DNA of 64,000 nucleotides from Finegoldia magna ATCC 29328 (GTDB taxonomy: Bacteria > Bacillota > Clostridia > Tissierellales > Peptoniphilaceae), in assembly GCF_000010185.1 (NCBI RefSeq), contig NC_010376.1, positions 62,001 through 126,000 of the forward strand. The letters run 5' to 3'. Shown one piece after another: positions 8,773-17,844 of the stretch. The position numbers and the translations under genes were made by a program. Under the pieces are notes generated by a model that saw only the letters and a list, made by a program, of their open reading frames with translations, made no database searches and was not told the origin of the DNA. Within the stretch, counting starts at the first letter, position 1. Each line of letters starts with the position of its first letter.

Positions 8773-10583
8773 TGAACAAGGAAATTAAATTAACGATAGT
8801 TTCGGCTATTCTTTTTGCAATTGGATTTTTCATCGAACAACCTTACGTTAAGCTTGCGGTGTTCGCTGTGAGTTATCTGATTGTGGGAATTCCAGTGATT
8901 AAGTTAGCGTTTTTGAATTTGAAAAACGGTCAGTTATTTGACGAGAATTTTCTGATGATGATTGCAACTGTGGGTGCGTTTATCATTGGAGAATACGCAG
9001 AAGCTGTCGCTGTTATGCTTTTTTATCAAATCGGGGAGATTTTTCAAGATAAGGCTGTTGGGAAATCTCGTGATTCAATCAAGGAATTGATGGATATTGC
9101 GCCTACTTTTGCGAATTTGAAAACGGAAGATGGCTACGACAAGGTGGATCCTTACGATGTGAGCGTGGGAGATATTATCGTGATTAAACCAGGAGAGAAA
9201 GTTCCGTTGGACTGCGTGGTAGTAGATGGAAGCTCCATGGTTGACACGAAGGCGTTGACTGGAGAAAGTGTTCCAATCACAGTCGCAAAAGGCGAAGAGC
9301 TTTTGTCGGGTTACATCGTGGTGGACAAGGTTTTAAATGCGAAAGTTACCAAGGATTTTGAAAACTCTGCAGTGACGAAGATTTTGGATTTGGTGGAAAA
9401 TGCATCCAGCCAAAAAAGTCAACAAGAAAAATTCATCACGAAATTTGCAAGAGTATACACTCCTGTTGTGGTATTTGTAGCAGCGGCTCTTGCGATATTG
9501 ATGCCTTTGATTTTGAAACAACCTTTCCAAGTGTGGTTGTATCGTGCGTTGACATTCCTTGTAATTTCGTGTCCTTGCGCACTTGTAATCAGCGTTCCGT
9601 TGAGCTTTTTCTCAGGAATTGGCGCGAGCAGCAAGGCTGGGATTTTGGTCAAAGGAAGTAACTACATCGAAAAGTTAGCAGAAACAGACACTGTTGTTAT
9701 GGATAAAACTGGAACATTGACACAAGGCGTGTTCAAAGTTGTAGAAGCAAAATCAGTTGGATTTTCAGATGAAGAAATGCTCCAATACGTTGCGAGTGCT
9801 GAGAAATCATCCAACCATCCAATCGCACAATCGATTATTGATTATTATGGGGACAAAGAATATTTGAACTTGGACTCTGCAGAAAATATCGCAGGCCAAG
9901 GGATACAAGCTGTGATAAATGGCAAACAAATCCTAGCGGGAAATGCGAAGCTTTTAAAAGATGTTGAATTTGAACCGATTGACACTACAGACACTGTTGT
10001 CTACGTTGCAATCGATGGAAAATTTGCGGGATATATCAAAATCGCAGACAAAATCAAACAAGATAGCGCACAAGCAATTGTTGATATGAAAAATGTCGGC
10101 ATCAAAAAAACATACATGCTAACTGGTGATAATGAATCAGTAGCCAAATCAGTAGCAGAAAATCTTAAAATTGACGAATACAAATCCAAGCTACTTCCAC
10201 AAGACAAGGTTGAAATTGTAAAAGATTTGATAGAAAAGGGAAGAAAAGTGGCATTCGTAGGTGACGGAATCAACGATGCGCCAGTGCTTGCACTCAGTGA
10301 TGTCGGAATTTCCATGGGACAAATCGGAAGCGATGCGGCAATTGAAGCGAGTGATGTCGTAATCATGACAGACGAGCTAACGAAAATCGCCCAAGCAATC
10401 AAAATCTCCAAGAAAACACTCAAAATCGCAAAACAAAACGCGTATTTTGCAATCGGTGTGAAAATAATTGTGCTAATATTATCGGCACTTGGACTTACAA
10501 ACATGTGGGCTGCAATCTTCGCAGACGTCGGAGTTACAGTGCTTGCTATTTTGAATTCATTCAGAGCTATGCGAGTTAGTTGA
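8772..10583 (+). CDS. cadA: P1B-type heavy-metal (Zn/Cd/Pb) translocating ATPase
   Basis: This 603-residue membrane pump has, in order, N-terminal membrane segments, the actuator motif TGES, the transmembrane metal site SCPCALVIS (CPC at residues 267-269), the phosphorylation motif DKTGTLT (Asp311), an HP motif in the nucleotide-binding domain (SSNHPIA) and the hinge GDGINDAPVLALSDVG. The CPC plus late-membrane Lys/Asp context and the pairing with a CadC/SmtB-like sensor indicate the Zn/Cd/Pb export subgroup rather than copper. There is no N-terminal HMA domain; the preceding small gene supplies one. Expression should rise when the repressor binds metal. Confidence 0.92.
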   Translation: MNKEIKLTIVSAILFAIGFFIEQPYVKLAVFAVSYLIVGIPVIKLAFLNLKNGQLFDENFLMMIATVGAFIIGEYAEAVAVMLFYQIGEIFQDKAVGKSRDSIKELMDIAPTFANLKTEDGYDKVDPYDVSVGDIIVIKPGEKVPLDCVVVDGSSMVDTKALTGESVPITVAKGEELLSGYIVVDKVLNAKVTKDFENSAVTKILDLVENASSQKSQQEKFITKFARVYTPVVVFVAAALAILMPLILKQPFQVWLYRALTFLVISCPCALVISVPLSFFSGIGASSKAGILVKGSNYIEKLAETDTVVMDKTGTLTQGVFKVVEAKSVGFSDEEMLQYVASAEKSSNHPIAQSIIDYYGDKEYLNLDSAENIAGQGIQAVINGKQILAGNAKLLKDVEFEPIDTTDTVVYVAIDGKFAGYIKIADKIKQDSAQAIVDMKNVGIKKTYMLTGDNESVAKSVAENLKIDEYKSKLLPQDKVEIVKDLIEKGRKVAFVGDGINDAPVLALSDVGISMGQIGSDAAIEASDVVIMTDELTKIAQAIKISKKTLKIAKQNAYFAIGVKIIVLILSALGLTNMWAAIFADVGVTVLAILNSFRAMRVS

Positions 10584-10629
10584 GTAAAATCGAAATCTCA
10601 TTTATACTAATCGTAAAGGAGATGATAAA

Positions 10630-10941
10630 ATGAAAATAGTAGGCTATGTGTTTTTAGGAATATTTGCGATAGCACTCATTTATGGAATTTATTCAATATC
10701 GAGAATATTGGCAATCGCCAAGATTAGAAAAAACGTCAACTCAGAAAAAGTGTGGCAAACTATCTCACAAAATAACCGCCAACCAGTAGCGTTGGATAGG
10801 ATTTTGATGAGAAAAAACAACAGAAAATTTACCAAAAAAGAACAAGAAATGATATTGAAAAGAATATCTACTTGTAGAAAATGTATCCTTGTAGGACTAT
10901 TAGCATTGATACTTGCAATAGTGTTTATAGCGATAGGGTAA
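10630..10941 (+). CDS. Small two-helix membrane protein, unknown function
   Basis: This 103-residue protein has a hydrophobic segment at residues 2-28 and another at about 83-102, separated by a basic, polar loop rich in Lys/Arg/Asn. AAAGGAGATGATAAA precedes the ATG. It follows the metal ATPase by 46 nt and ends before a shared terminator, so it could be the last gene of the metal operon. I do not recognise the family and no catalytic motif is visible. Confidence 0.65.
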   Translation: MKIVGYVFLGIFAIALIYGIYSISRILAIAKIRKNVNSEKVWQTISQNNRQPVALDRILMRKNNRKFTKKEQEMILKRISTCRKCILVGLLALILAIVFIAIG

Positions 10942-10951
10942 TGAAAAAAAT

Positions 10952-10982
10952 ATGCGTCAGAGTAAAATCTGACGCATTTTTT
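10952..10982. terminator. Bidirectional terminator between convergent genes
   Basis: Perfect 10-bp stem ATGCGTCAGA / TCTGACGCAT with loop GTAAAA. A T run follows on the plus strand, and an A run precedes it that gives a T run on the minus strand. It serves both the metal operon and the convergent ECF gene. Confidence 0.92.
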
Positions 10983-11556
10983 AATCCAATAAATGTGAGC
11001 GTTTCAACACTGGACGCACTGCCATGTACAAAATATTTGCAACGATAACAGTCACAACAGCATTGAAGAAAGTTACACCGGCACTGATTTTCGCCAATGC
11101 AGATGCTATTTGTTGTGGTTGACCCAAGACATATAATTTATAAAAATAACCTACTAATGGATCAGCAAACACATTGAACAACATTCCTGCACATGAAGCG
11201 ATAACAGCCCACTTCAAAATGTATTTGTTGTCGTTAGATTCGTTGATTTTCTTGGATTTGTGAGCGATTGCTCCCACAATCAAACCAATACACAACTTCA
11301 ACACGAAAGTCTTCGGAGCAACCATTATATACACAGGATCCATGATATCTGCGATAGTCATTCCGATAGCCCCAGCAAGTCCACCGTAAAGACCGCCGAG
11401 TAAAAGCGCAGCCAAAACCAAGAACACGTTACCAAAATGGATTGATGTGAAATCTCCACCCGGAACTGGCACCTTGATTTGCAAATAAGTGAACGTGATG
11501 AAACATAATGCAGCAAGCACTGCACATTGAACAAGCTTGTGAGTTTTTATCTTCAA
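10981..11556 (-). CDS. ECF transporter S component (PF07155-like), substrate unassigned
   Basis: This 191-residue protein is very hydrophobic, with about six membrane segments. It has the S-component signature of an N-terminal basic tail, a conserved VPVPGGDFTSIHFGN region and a small-residue helix (GGLYGGLAGAIGMTIADI). S components bind a vitamin or its precursor and share an EcfA-EcfT energising module encoded elsewhere; none is in this window. GAGGAGGGG precedes the ATG. The substrate (riboflavin, a thiamine precursor or another vitamin) cannot be decided from sequence, and no riboswitch is apparent in the 60-nt leader. Confidence 0.8.
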   Translation of the reverse strand: MKIKTHKLVQCAVLAALCFITFTYLQIKVPVPGGDFTSIHFGNVFLVLAALLLGGLYGGLAGAIGMTIADIMDPVYIMVAPKTFVLKLCIGLIVGAIAHKSKKINESNDNKYILKWAVIASCAGMLFNVFADPLVGYFYKLYVLGQPQQIASALAKISAGVTFFNAVVTVIVANILYMAVRPVLKRSHLLD

Positions 11557-11587
11557 ATAAACCCCTCCTCAAAATAATTATAATTAA

Positions 11588-11616
11588 AGTGTATGGCTAA
11601 TGGCATTGTTTGTCAA
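11588..11616 (-). promoter_or_regulatory. Promoter of the ECF S component gene
   Basis: On the minus strand: TTGACA (11611-11616), a 17-nt spacer and TACACT (11588-11593). Confidence 0.65.
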
Positions 11617-11684
11617 TTGATTTTACACAAAATGAAATAAAGTTTGACAACAACAAACGTTTACAAATTATTAAGAATTAGACT

Positions 11685-11713
11685 TTAGAACTTTTTATAT
11701 TATTTGATATAAT
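11685..11713 (+). promoter_or_regulatory. Possible cas operon promoter
   Basis: TTAGAA (11685-11690), 17 nt, TATAAT (11708-11713). It is the best plus-strand -10 upstream of cas9. If used, the 200-nt leader of cas9 would be antisense to the whole tracrRNA. The -35 is weak and no transcript data are available. Confidence 0.4.
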
Positions 11714-11749
11714 AAAATTAAAGACAAAAATCTAATAATAATATGCAAT

Positions 11750-11864
11750 AAAAAAACAAATCCGAAGATTTGTTTAGTCCACCAATGTGGGCTCTTTCGG
11801 GCGATTTGAGTAAACTTTTATTTGAACTCATGATGTAATCTCATATAGGTATTAAACTGAGATT
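11750..11864 (-). ncRNA. tracrRNA of the type II-A CRISPR system
   Basis: The minus strand carries an anti-repeat at about 11826-11857 complementary to the CRISPR repeat. Pairing with the repeat 5' part reproduces the SpCas9-like layout: a 6-bp lower stem (GUUUGA with UCAAAU), a bulge GA opposite GAGU, and a 10-bp upper stem (AUGAUGUAAU with AUUACAUCAU). Downstream are a small nexus-like stem (GUUU-ACUC-AAAU), a CCAC-AUUG-GUGG hairpin and a terminator AAACAAAUC-UUCG-GAUUUGUUU followed by U. The RNA is about 115 nt, begins about 7 nt after a perfect -10 box and is transcribed away from cas9. Confidence 0.9.
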
Positions 11865-11870
11865 AACTAA

Positions 11871-11899
11871 ATTATATTAGAAAACCCAATTTTTGTCAA
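11871..11899 (-). promoter_or_regulatory. tracrRNA promoter
   Basis: On the minus strand: TTGACA (11894-11899), a 17-nt spacer and TATAAT (11871-11876), both consensus hexamers. Its -35 box is only 18 nt from the cas9 start codon, so factors bound here would also affect cas9 translation or transcription. Confidence 0.92.
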
Positions 11900-11917
11900 C
11901 GTTTATCTGGAGGATTT

Positions 11918-14900
11918 ATGAAAAGCGAAAAAAAATATTATATCGGATTGGATGTAGGTACTAATAGTGTAGGATGGGCTGTGACTGACGAATTCTATAA
12001 TATTCTTAGAGCCAAAGGAAAAGATTTGTGGGGAGTAAGATTATTTGAAAAAGCAGACACTGCAGCAAACACAAGAATATTTAGAAGTGGTAGAAGAAGA
12101 AACGACAGAAAAGGTATGCGTCTTCAAATTTTGAGAGAAATTTTTGAAGATGAAATCAAAAAGGTTGACAAAGACTTCTATGACAGACTTGATGAAAGCA
12201 AATTCTGGGCTGAAGACAAGAAAGTATCTGGGAAATATTCGTTATTTAATGATAAAAATTTCAGCGACAAGCAATATTTTGAAAAGTTTCCTACTATTTT
12301 TCATCTTAGAAAATATTTAATGGAAGAACATGGAAAAGTAGACATTAGATACTATTTTCTAGCTATCAATCAAATGATGAAAAGAAGGGGACATTTTCTA
12401 ATAGATGGTCAGATTTCTCACGTTACAGATGATAAACCATTAAAAGAACAACTTATTCTATTAATAAATGATTTATTAAAAATCGAATTAGAAGAAGAGC
12501 TTATGGATTCGATATTTGAAATTTTGGCGGATGTGAACGAGAAAAGAACAGACAAGAAAAACAATCTAAAAGAGCTTATAAAAGGACAAGATTTTAATAA
12601 ACAAGAAGGTAACATCCTAAACTCGATTTTTGAATCAATAGTTACTGGTAAAGCAAAAATAAAAAATATAATTTCAGATGAAGACATTCTTGAAAAAATA
12701 AAGGAAGATAACAAGGAAGATTTCGTTCTTACAGGAGATAGCTACGAGGAAAATCTCCAATATTTTGAGGAAGTTTTACAAGAAAACATAACATTGTTTA
12801 ACACACTTAAATCAACATATGATTTTTTAATCCTTCAATCTATTTTAAAAGGTAAGAGCACACTTTCTGATGCACAAGTCGAACGATACGATGAACATAA
12901 AAAAGACCTCGAAATACTTAAAAAAGTAATAAAAAAATACGATGAAGATGGAAAATTGTTCAAGCAAGTATTCAAGGAAGATAATGGAAATGGATATGTT
13001 TCATATATTGGATATTATTTGAACAAAAACAAAAAGATTACCGCAAAGAAGAAAATATCAAATATTGAATTTACAAAATACGTTAAAGGAATTCTTGAAA
13101 AACAATGCGACTGTGAAGATGAAGATGTTAAGTATTTATTGGGGAAAATAGAACAAGAAAACTTTCTATTAAAACAAATATCATCCATAAATTCGGTTAT
13201 TCCACATCAAATTCACCTTTTTGAATTAGATAAAATATTGGAAAACTTAGCCAAAAACTACCCTAGCTTTAATAATAAGAAGGAAGAATTTACAAAAATA
13301 GAAAAGATCAGAAAAACATTTACATTTAGGATTCCATATTATGTTGGACCATTAAATGATTATCACAAAAACAATGGCGGAAATGCTTGGATATTCAGAA
13401 ATAAAGGCGAAAAAATAAGACCATGGAATTTTGAAAAAATAGTTGATCTTCATAAAAGTGAAGAAGAATTTATCAAAAGAATGCTAAATCAATGCACTTA
13501 TCTTCCAGAAGAGACAGTTCTTCCTAAATCTTCTATTCTTTATTCAGAATATATGGTGCTAAATGAATTGAATAATTTGAGGATTAATGGAAAGCCACTA
13601 GATACCGATGTTAAGTTGAAATTAATTGAAGAATTATTCAAGAAAAAGACAAAAGTCACTCTCAAATCGATCAGAGATTATATGGTAAGGAATAACTTTG
13701 CAGATAAAGAAGACTTTGATAATTCAGAGAAAAACTTGGAAATAGCATCCAATATGAAATCATATATTGATTTTAACAATATATTAGAAGACAAGTTTGA
13801 CGTAGAAATGGTGGAAGATCTCATTGAGAAAATTACAATTCATACGGGAAATAAGAAACTTTTGAAAAAATACATCGAGGAAACTTATCCCGATTTATCA
13901 AGTTCTCAAATTCAAAAAATTATCAACCTTAAATACAAAGATTGGGGAAGATTATCAAGAAAATTATTAGACGGAATAAAAGGAACAAAAAAAGAAACAG
14001 AAAAGACTGATACTGTAATTAATTTCTTGAGAAATTCAAGTGACAATTTGATGCAAATAATTGGAAGCCAAAATTACAGCTTTAATGAATATATTGATAA
14101 GTTAAGGAAAAAATATATTCCTCAAGAAATAAGTTATGAAGTGGTTGAAAATCTTTACGTATCTCCATCTGTAAAAAAGATGATATGGCAAGTTATAAGA
14201 GTTACAGAAGAAATCACAAAGGTTATGGGATATGACCCGGATAAAATCTTCATAGAAATGGCAAAATCTGAAGAGGAAAAAAAGACGACAATTTCTAGAA
14301 AAAATAAATTACTAGACCTATATAAGGCGATAAAAAAAGATGAAAGAGATAGTCAATATGAAAAGCTATTAACAGGGTTGAATAAATTAGACGATAGCGA
14401 TCTTAGAAGCAGAAAACTTTATCTTTACTACACTCAAATGGGTAGAGATATGTACACTGGCGAAAAGATTGACCTGGATAAATTATTCGATTCTACACAC
14501 TACGATAAAGACCACATAATACCTCAAAGTATGAAAAAAGATGATTCGATAATAAACAACTTGGTATTAGTAAATAAAAATGCAAACCAAACCACAAAAG
14601 GCAACATATACCCTGTACCATCCAGTATAAGAAACAATCCAAAGATTTACAATTACTGGAAGTATTTGATGGAAAAAGAGTTCATCAGCAAAGAAAAATA
14701 CAATAGATTAATAAGAAATACACCACTAACAAATGAAGAACTTGGCGGATTCATCAACAGACAACTTGTAGAAACAAGACAATCAACAAAAGCAATCAAA
14801 GAATTATTTGAAAAGTTCTACCAAAAATCAAAAATAATACCTGTAAAAGCAAGTCTTGCAAGTGATTTGAGAAAAGACATGAATACCCTTAAATCCAGAG

Positions 14901-15964
14901 AAGTAAATGACCTTCACCATGCTCACGATGCGTTTTTGAATATTGTAGCAGGAGATGTGTGGAATCGAGAGTTCACATCAAATCCAATAAATTATGTCAA
15001 AGAAAACAGAGAAGGTGACAAGGTAAAATATTCGTTAAGCAAAGATTTTACAAGACCTCGTAAATCCAAAGGAAAAGTTATCTGGACACCTGAAAAAGGT
15101 AGAAAATTGATTGTAGATACATTGAATAAACCATCAGTTCTAATCAGCAATGAAAGTCATGTAAAAAAAGGAGAGTTATTCAACGCTACCATTGCAGGGA
15201 AAAAGGATTACAAGAAAGGTAAAATATATCTTCCACTAAAAAAAGACGATAGATTACAAGATGTATCGAAATATGGAGGATATAAGGCTATAAATGGAGC
15301 GTTCTTTTTCTTGGTAGAGCATACTAAAAGCAAGAAAAGAATAAGAAGCATAGAATTATTTCCGTTACATTTGCTTAGTAAATTTTATGAAGATAAAAAT
15401 ACAGTATTAGATTATGCGATAAATGTATTGCAATTACAAGATCCAAAGATAATAATAGACAAAATTAATTATCGTACAGAAATAATTATAGATAATTTTA
15501 GTTATTTAATATCCACTAAATCGAATGATGGTAGTATAACTGTTAAACCAAATGAGCAAATGTATTGGAGAGTTGATGAAATTTCGAATTTGAAAAAAAT
15601 AGAAAATAAATACAAAAAAGATGCCATATTAACAGAAGAGGATAGAAAAATTATGGAGAGTTATATTGATAAAATCTATCAACAATTCAAGGCAGGAAAA
15701 TACAAGAATAGACGCACTACTGATACAATAATAGAAAAATATGAAATAATCGATCTAGACACTCTAGATAATAAACAATTATACCAATTACTGGTAGCTT
15801 TTATTTCACTTTCATATAAAACATCAAATAATGCAGTGGACTTTACTGTAATTGGACTAGGTACTGAATGTGGAAAGCCAAGAATTACGAATTTACCTGA
15901 CAACACATATCTAGTATATAAATCAATAACAGGAATATATGAAAAGAGGATAAGAATAAAATAA
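11918..15964 (+). CDS. cas9: Type II-A CRISPR effector nuclease Cas9
   Basis: This 1348-residue RNA-guided nuclease has the three RuvC motifs (YIGLDVGTNSVGW with Asp12; IFIEMAKS with Glu780; HHAHDAFLN with His1001/Asp1004), an Arg-rich bridge helix (RRRNDRKGMRLQIL) and an HNH motif (YDKDHIIPQS with His866 and the later NLVLVNKNANQ). All catalytic residues appear present, and the length is typical of type II-A. TCTGGAGGATTT precedes the ATG. The stop overlaps the cas1 ATG by one base. It works with the divergent tracrRNA and the array at 17.8 kb. The PAM cannot be inferred from this sequence. Confidence 0.98.
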   Translation: MKSEKKYYIGLDVGTNSVGWAVTDEFYNILRAKGKDLWGVRLFEKADTAANTRIFRSGRRRNDRKGMRLQILREIFEDEIKKVDKDFYDRLDESKFWAEDKKVSGKYSLFNDKNFSDKQYFEKFPTIFHLRKYLMEEHGKVDIRYYFLAINQMMKRRGHFLIDGQISHVTDDKPLKEQLILLINDLLKIELEEELMDSIFEILADVNEKRTDKKNNLKELIKGQDFNKQEGNILNSIFESIVTGKAKIKNIISDEDILEKIKEDNKEDFVLTGDSYEENLQYFEEVLQENITLFNTLKSTYDFLILQSILKGKSTLSDAQVERYDEHKKDLEILKKVIKKYDEDGKLFKQVFKEDNGNGYVSYIGYYLNKNKKITAKKKISNIEFTKYVKGILEKQCDCEDEDVKYLLGKIEQENFLLKQISSINSVIPHQIHLFELDKILENLAKNYPSFNNKKEEFTKIEKIRKTFTFRIPYYVGPLNDYHKNNGGNAWIFRNKGEKIRPWNFEKIVDLHKSEEEFIKRMLNQCTYLPEETVLPKSSILYSEYMVLNELNNLRINGKPLDTDVKLKLIEELFKKKTKVTLKSIRDYMVRNNFADKEDFDNSEKNLEIASNMKSYIDFNNILEDKFDVEMVEDLIEKITIHTGNKKLLKKYIEETYPDLSSSQIQKIINLKYKDWGRLSRKLLDGIKGTKKETEKTDTVINFLRNSSDNLMQIIGSQNYSFNEYIDKLRKKYIPQEISYEVVENLYVSPSVKKMIWQVIRVTEEITKVMGYDPDKIFIEMAKSEEEKKTTISRKNKLLDLYKAIKKDERDSQYEKLLTGLNKLDDSDLRSRKLYLYYTQMGRDMYTGEKIDLDKLFDSTHYDKDHIIPQSMKKDDSIINNLVLVNKNANQTTKGNIYPVPSSIRNNPKIYNYWKYLMEKEFISKEKYNRLIRNTPLTNEELGGFINRQLVETRQSTKAIKELFEKFYQKSKIIPVKASLASDLRKDMNTLKSREVNDLHHAHDAFLNIVAGDVWNREFTSNPINYVKENREGDKVKYSLSKDFTRPRKSKGKVIWTPEKGRKLIVDTLNKPSVLISNESHVKKGELFNATIAGKKDYKKGKIYLPLKKDDRLQDVSKYGGYKAINGAFFFLVEHTKSKKRIRSIELFPLHLLSKFYEDKNTVLDYAINVLQLQDPKIIIDKINYRTEIIIDNFSYLISTKSNDGSITVKPNEQMYWRVDEISNLKKIENKYKKDAILTEEDRKIMESYIDKIYQQFKAGKYKNRRTTDTIIEKYEIIDLDTLDNKQLYQLLVAFISLSYKTSNNAVDFTVIGLGTECGKPRITNLPDNTYLVYKSITGIYEKRIRIK

Positions 15965-16836
15965 TGGGATGGAGAACAGTATTAATTTCAGGTCGAGCAA
16001 AGCTCGACTTGAAATTAAATAATCTAGTTATTAGAAAAGAAGAAATCGTAAAAATTCATATACCAGAAATTGCTGTGTTGATAATCGATTCAACAATGGT
16101 TTCATTTACAACAGCATTGATTGAGAAATTGATAGCAGAAAAAGTAAAAATAATTTTCTGCGGAAAGGATCATAACACAATTGGAGAAATTGTTAATTAC
16201 TACAATAAACATAATTCTCCTCTAATGATTAGAAAGCAAATTTCATGGCAGAATAATTCTAAACAAAAGACGTGGAGAGAAATTACCAAAGAGAAAATCA
16301 ATAGGCAAGCTTTGCTATTGAAATTTATAGGTAACGAAAATGCCAATCTTCTATTAGAATATAAATCACAAGTGCAGGATGGAGATGTTTCGAACAGGGA
16401 AGGTCACGCAGCAAAAGTATATTTCAATAGTCTTTTTGGCAAAGATTTTTCGAGAAGCCAAGATAATCCGACAAATGCGATGCTGAATTTCGGATATTCT
16501 ATATTACTGTCAATATTCACACGAGAGATCACATCCTCGGGATACTTAACACAACTAGGGATATTTCACGAAAATCAATTCAATTACTACAATTTATCAA
16601 GCGATTTAATGGAACCGCTACGACCTATGATTGATAATATTGTATATTTTTATGAACCAGAGAAATTCGACAAAGAAGAAAAAATAGCAACATTAAAAAT
16701 CATGGACGAAGAAGTTTTCATAGGAAAAACAAGGTATACATTGCTCAATGCAGTTAATGAGTATTGCAAGTCGGTGTTTTTAGCATTGGAGAAAGGAGAA
16801 GAACAATTAATTAAATTTATTGATTATGAGTTATAG
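15964..16836 (+). CDS. cas1: CRISPR integrase Cas1 (type II)
   Basis: This 290-residue metal-dependent integrase inserts new spacers together with Cas2. The N-terminal beta domain (WRTVLISGRAKL) is followed by an alpha-helical catalytic domain with Glu146 in NREGHAAKVYF, His202 in GIFHENQF and Glu217 in SDLMEPLRP, the expected triad. It overlaps cas9 by 1 nt and cas2 by 11 nt, consistent with a single cas transcript. Confidence 0.97.
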   Translation: MGWRTVLISGRAKLDLKLNNLVIRKEEIVKIHIPEIAVLIIDSTMVSFTTALIEKLIAEKVKIIFCGKDHNTIGEIVNYYNKHNSPLMIRKQISWQNNSKQKTWREITKEKINRQALLLKFIGNENANLLLEYKSQVQDGDVSNREGHAAKVYFNSLFGKDFSRSQDNPTNAMLNFGYSILLSIFTREITSSGYLTQLGIFHENQFNYYNLSSDLMEPLRPMIDNIVYFYEPEKFDKEEKIATLKIMDEEVFIGKTRYTLLNAVNEYCKSVFLALEKGEEQLIKFIDYEL

Positions 16837-17146
16837 ATATATGAGAACAATTGTATTTTTTGATTTGCCAACAATATCACTGGATGATAAAAAAAGATAC
16901 CGAGCTTTTAGAAAATTTTTGCTGTCAGAAGGGTTCATGATGTTACAAGAATCTGTTTATTGCAAACTATCATTGAATCAGACCAATGCAAATACATTAA
17001 AAGATAGAATAGAAAAGAACAAACCATCGATGGGAATAGTTCAAATACTTACAATAACCGAAAAACAATTTCAATCTATGGAATACATTGTTGGAGAGAA
17101 CAAGTCTAGCATGTTGGATACGGATGAAGGATTGATAATACTATGA
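16826..17146 (+). CDS. cas2: CRISPR-associated Cas2
   Basis: This protein of about 106 residues has the ferredoxin-like Cas2 start MSYRYMRTIVFFDLPT, with the conserved Asp after strand 1, and a KFLLSEGFMMLQESVY segment typical of type II-A Cas2. It bridges two Cas1 dimers in the integration complex. ATG 16826 was preferred to the upstream TTG at 16820 because MSYRYMR is the usual family N-terminus. It overlaps cas1 by 11 nt, and its TGA overlaps the csn2 ATG. Confidence 0.95.
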   Translation: MSYRYMRTIVFFDLPTISLDDKKRYRAFRKFLLSEGFMMLQESVYCKLSLNQTNANTLKDRIEKNKPSMGIVQILTITEKQFQSMEYIVGENKSSMLDTDEGLIIL

Positions 17147-17790
17147 ATATAAAATACGATCTATTAAATGAACCATTTTTTATAGACTATGGAGATATTT
17201 GCAACATAACAATTGAAAATAAATTAGAATATCGAAAAATAATAGAAAATATCTACAATCAGGAAACCATAGAATTATATGATGATGACGAGTTAATTAC
17301 AAAACACAAAGTCATAGAAAACTCCGCTATTTTGGACTTTGATGACAAGAAAATCACTACGAAAATTATTAAAGATTTAATGGAAATTATCTCAGATGAA
17401 AAACATTACGAACAAAAAATAAATTTAAACTCATCGATTGTTAATTTTATTAACGACATTACACTAGATTATCCGTATATGCTAGAAATTGGTGATGAAA
17501 TAAATTTTGAATCTTTATTAAAAGTAGTACCAATTAAACCAAGTGTAGACTACACAGATTTCCTGGATAAATTTGTTTCTTTTTTAGACATTTACCAAAA
17601 TGTTTTGAAGATAGATGTATTCTACACAATAAACTTATTGCAGTATTTTACAGAAGAAGAGCTCAAAGAATTATCTGATTACATTAAAATTAAGAACATT
17701 TGCATAATAAATTATGATAATATATTAGTAGATAGCAATTACATTTCCAAAAAATTGCTGTTTGATAATGATTTATGCAGAGTTTTATAA
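17143..17790 (+). CDS. csn2: Type II-A adaptation protein Csn2
   Basis: This 215-residue acidic protein lies in the expected position after cas2, with an ATGA overlap. It begins IKYDLLNEPFFIDYGDI and contains the long helical hairpin and C-terminal LxFxNDLCRVL-like strand expected of Csn2, a ring-forming tetramer that binds DNA ends during spacer acquisition. Its presence defines subtype II-A. The assignment rests on position, size and overall pattern, because Csn2 sequences diverge strongly. Confidence 0.88.
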   Translation: MNIKYDLLNEPFFIDYGDICNITIENKLEYRKIIENIYNQETIELYDDDELITKHKVIENSAILDFDDKKITTKIIKDLMEIISDEKHYEQKINLNSSIVNFINDITLDYPYMLEIGDEINFESLLKVVPIKPSVDYTDFLDKFVSFLDIYQNVLKIDVFYTINLLQYFTEEELKELSDYIKIKNICIINYDNILVDSNYISKKLLFDNDLCRVL

Positions 17791-17791
17791 T
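17762..17791 (+). promoter_or_regulatory. CRISPR array promoter at the end of csn2
   Basis: TTGATA (17762-17767), an 18-nt spacer and TATAAT (17786-17791), overlapping the csn2 stop codon. The predicted start is near 17798, leaving a leader of about 47 nt before the first repeat. The leader ends ATTTGAG directly against the repeat, one of the leader-end motifs described for type II-A integration. Confidence 0.65.
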
Positions 17792-17844
17792 TATCTATAT
17801 AAAATTACCACTTTGATGGAGTGATTCTACCTCATGGATTTGAG

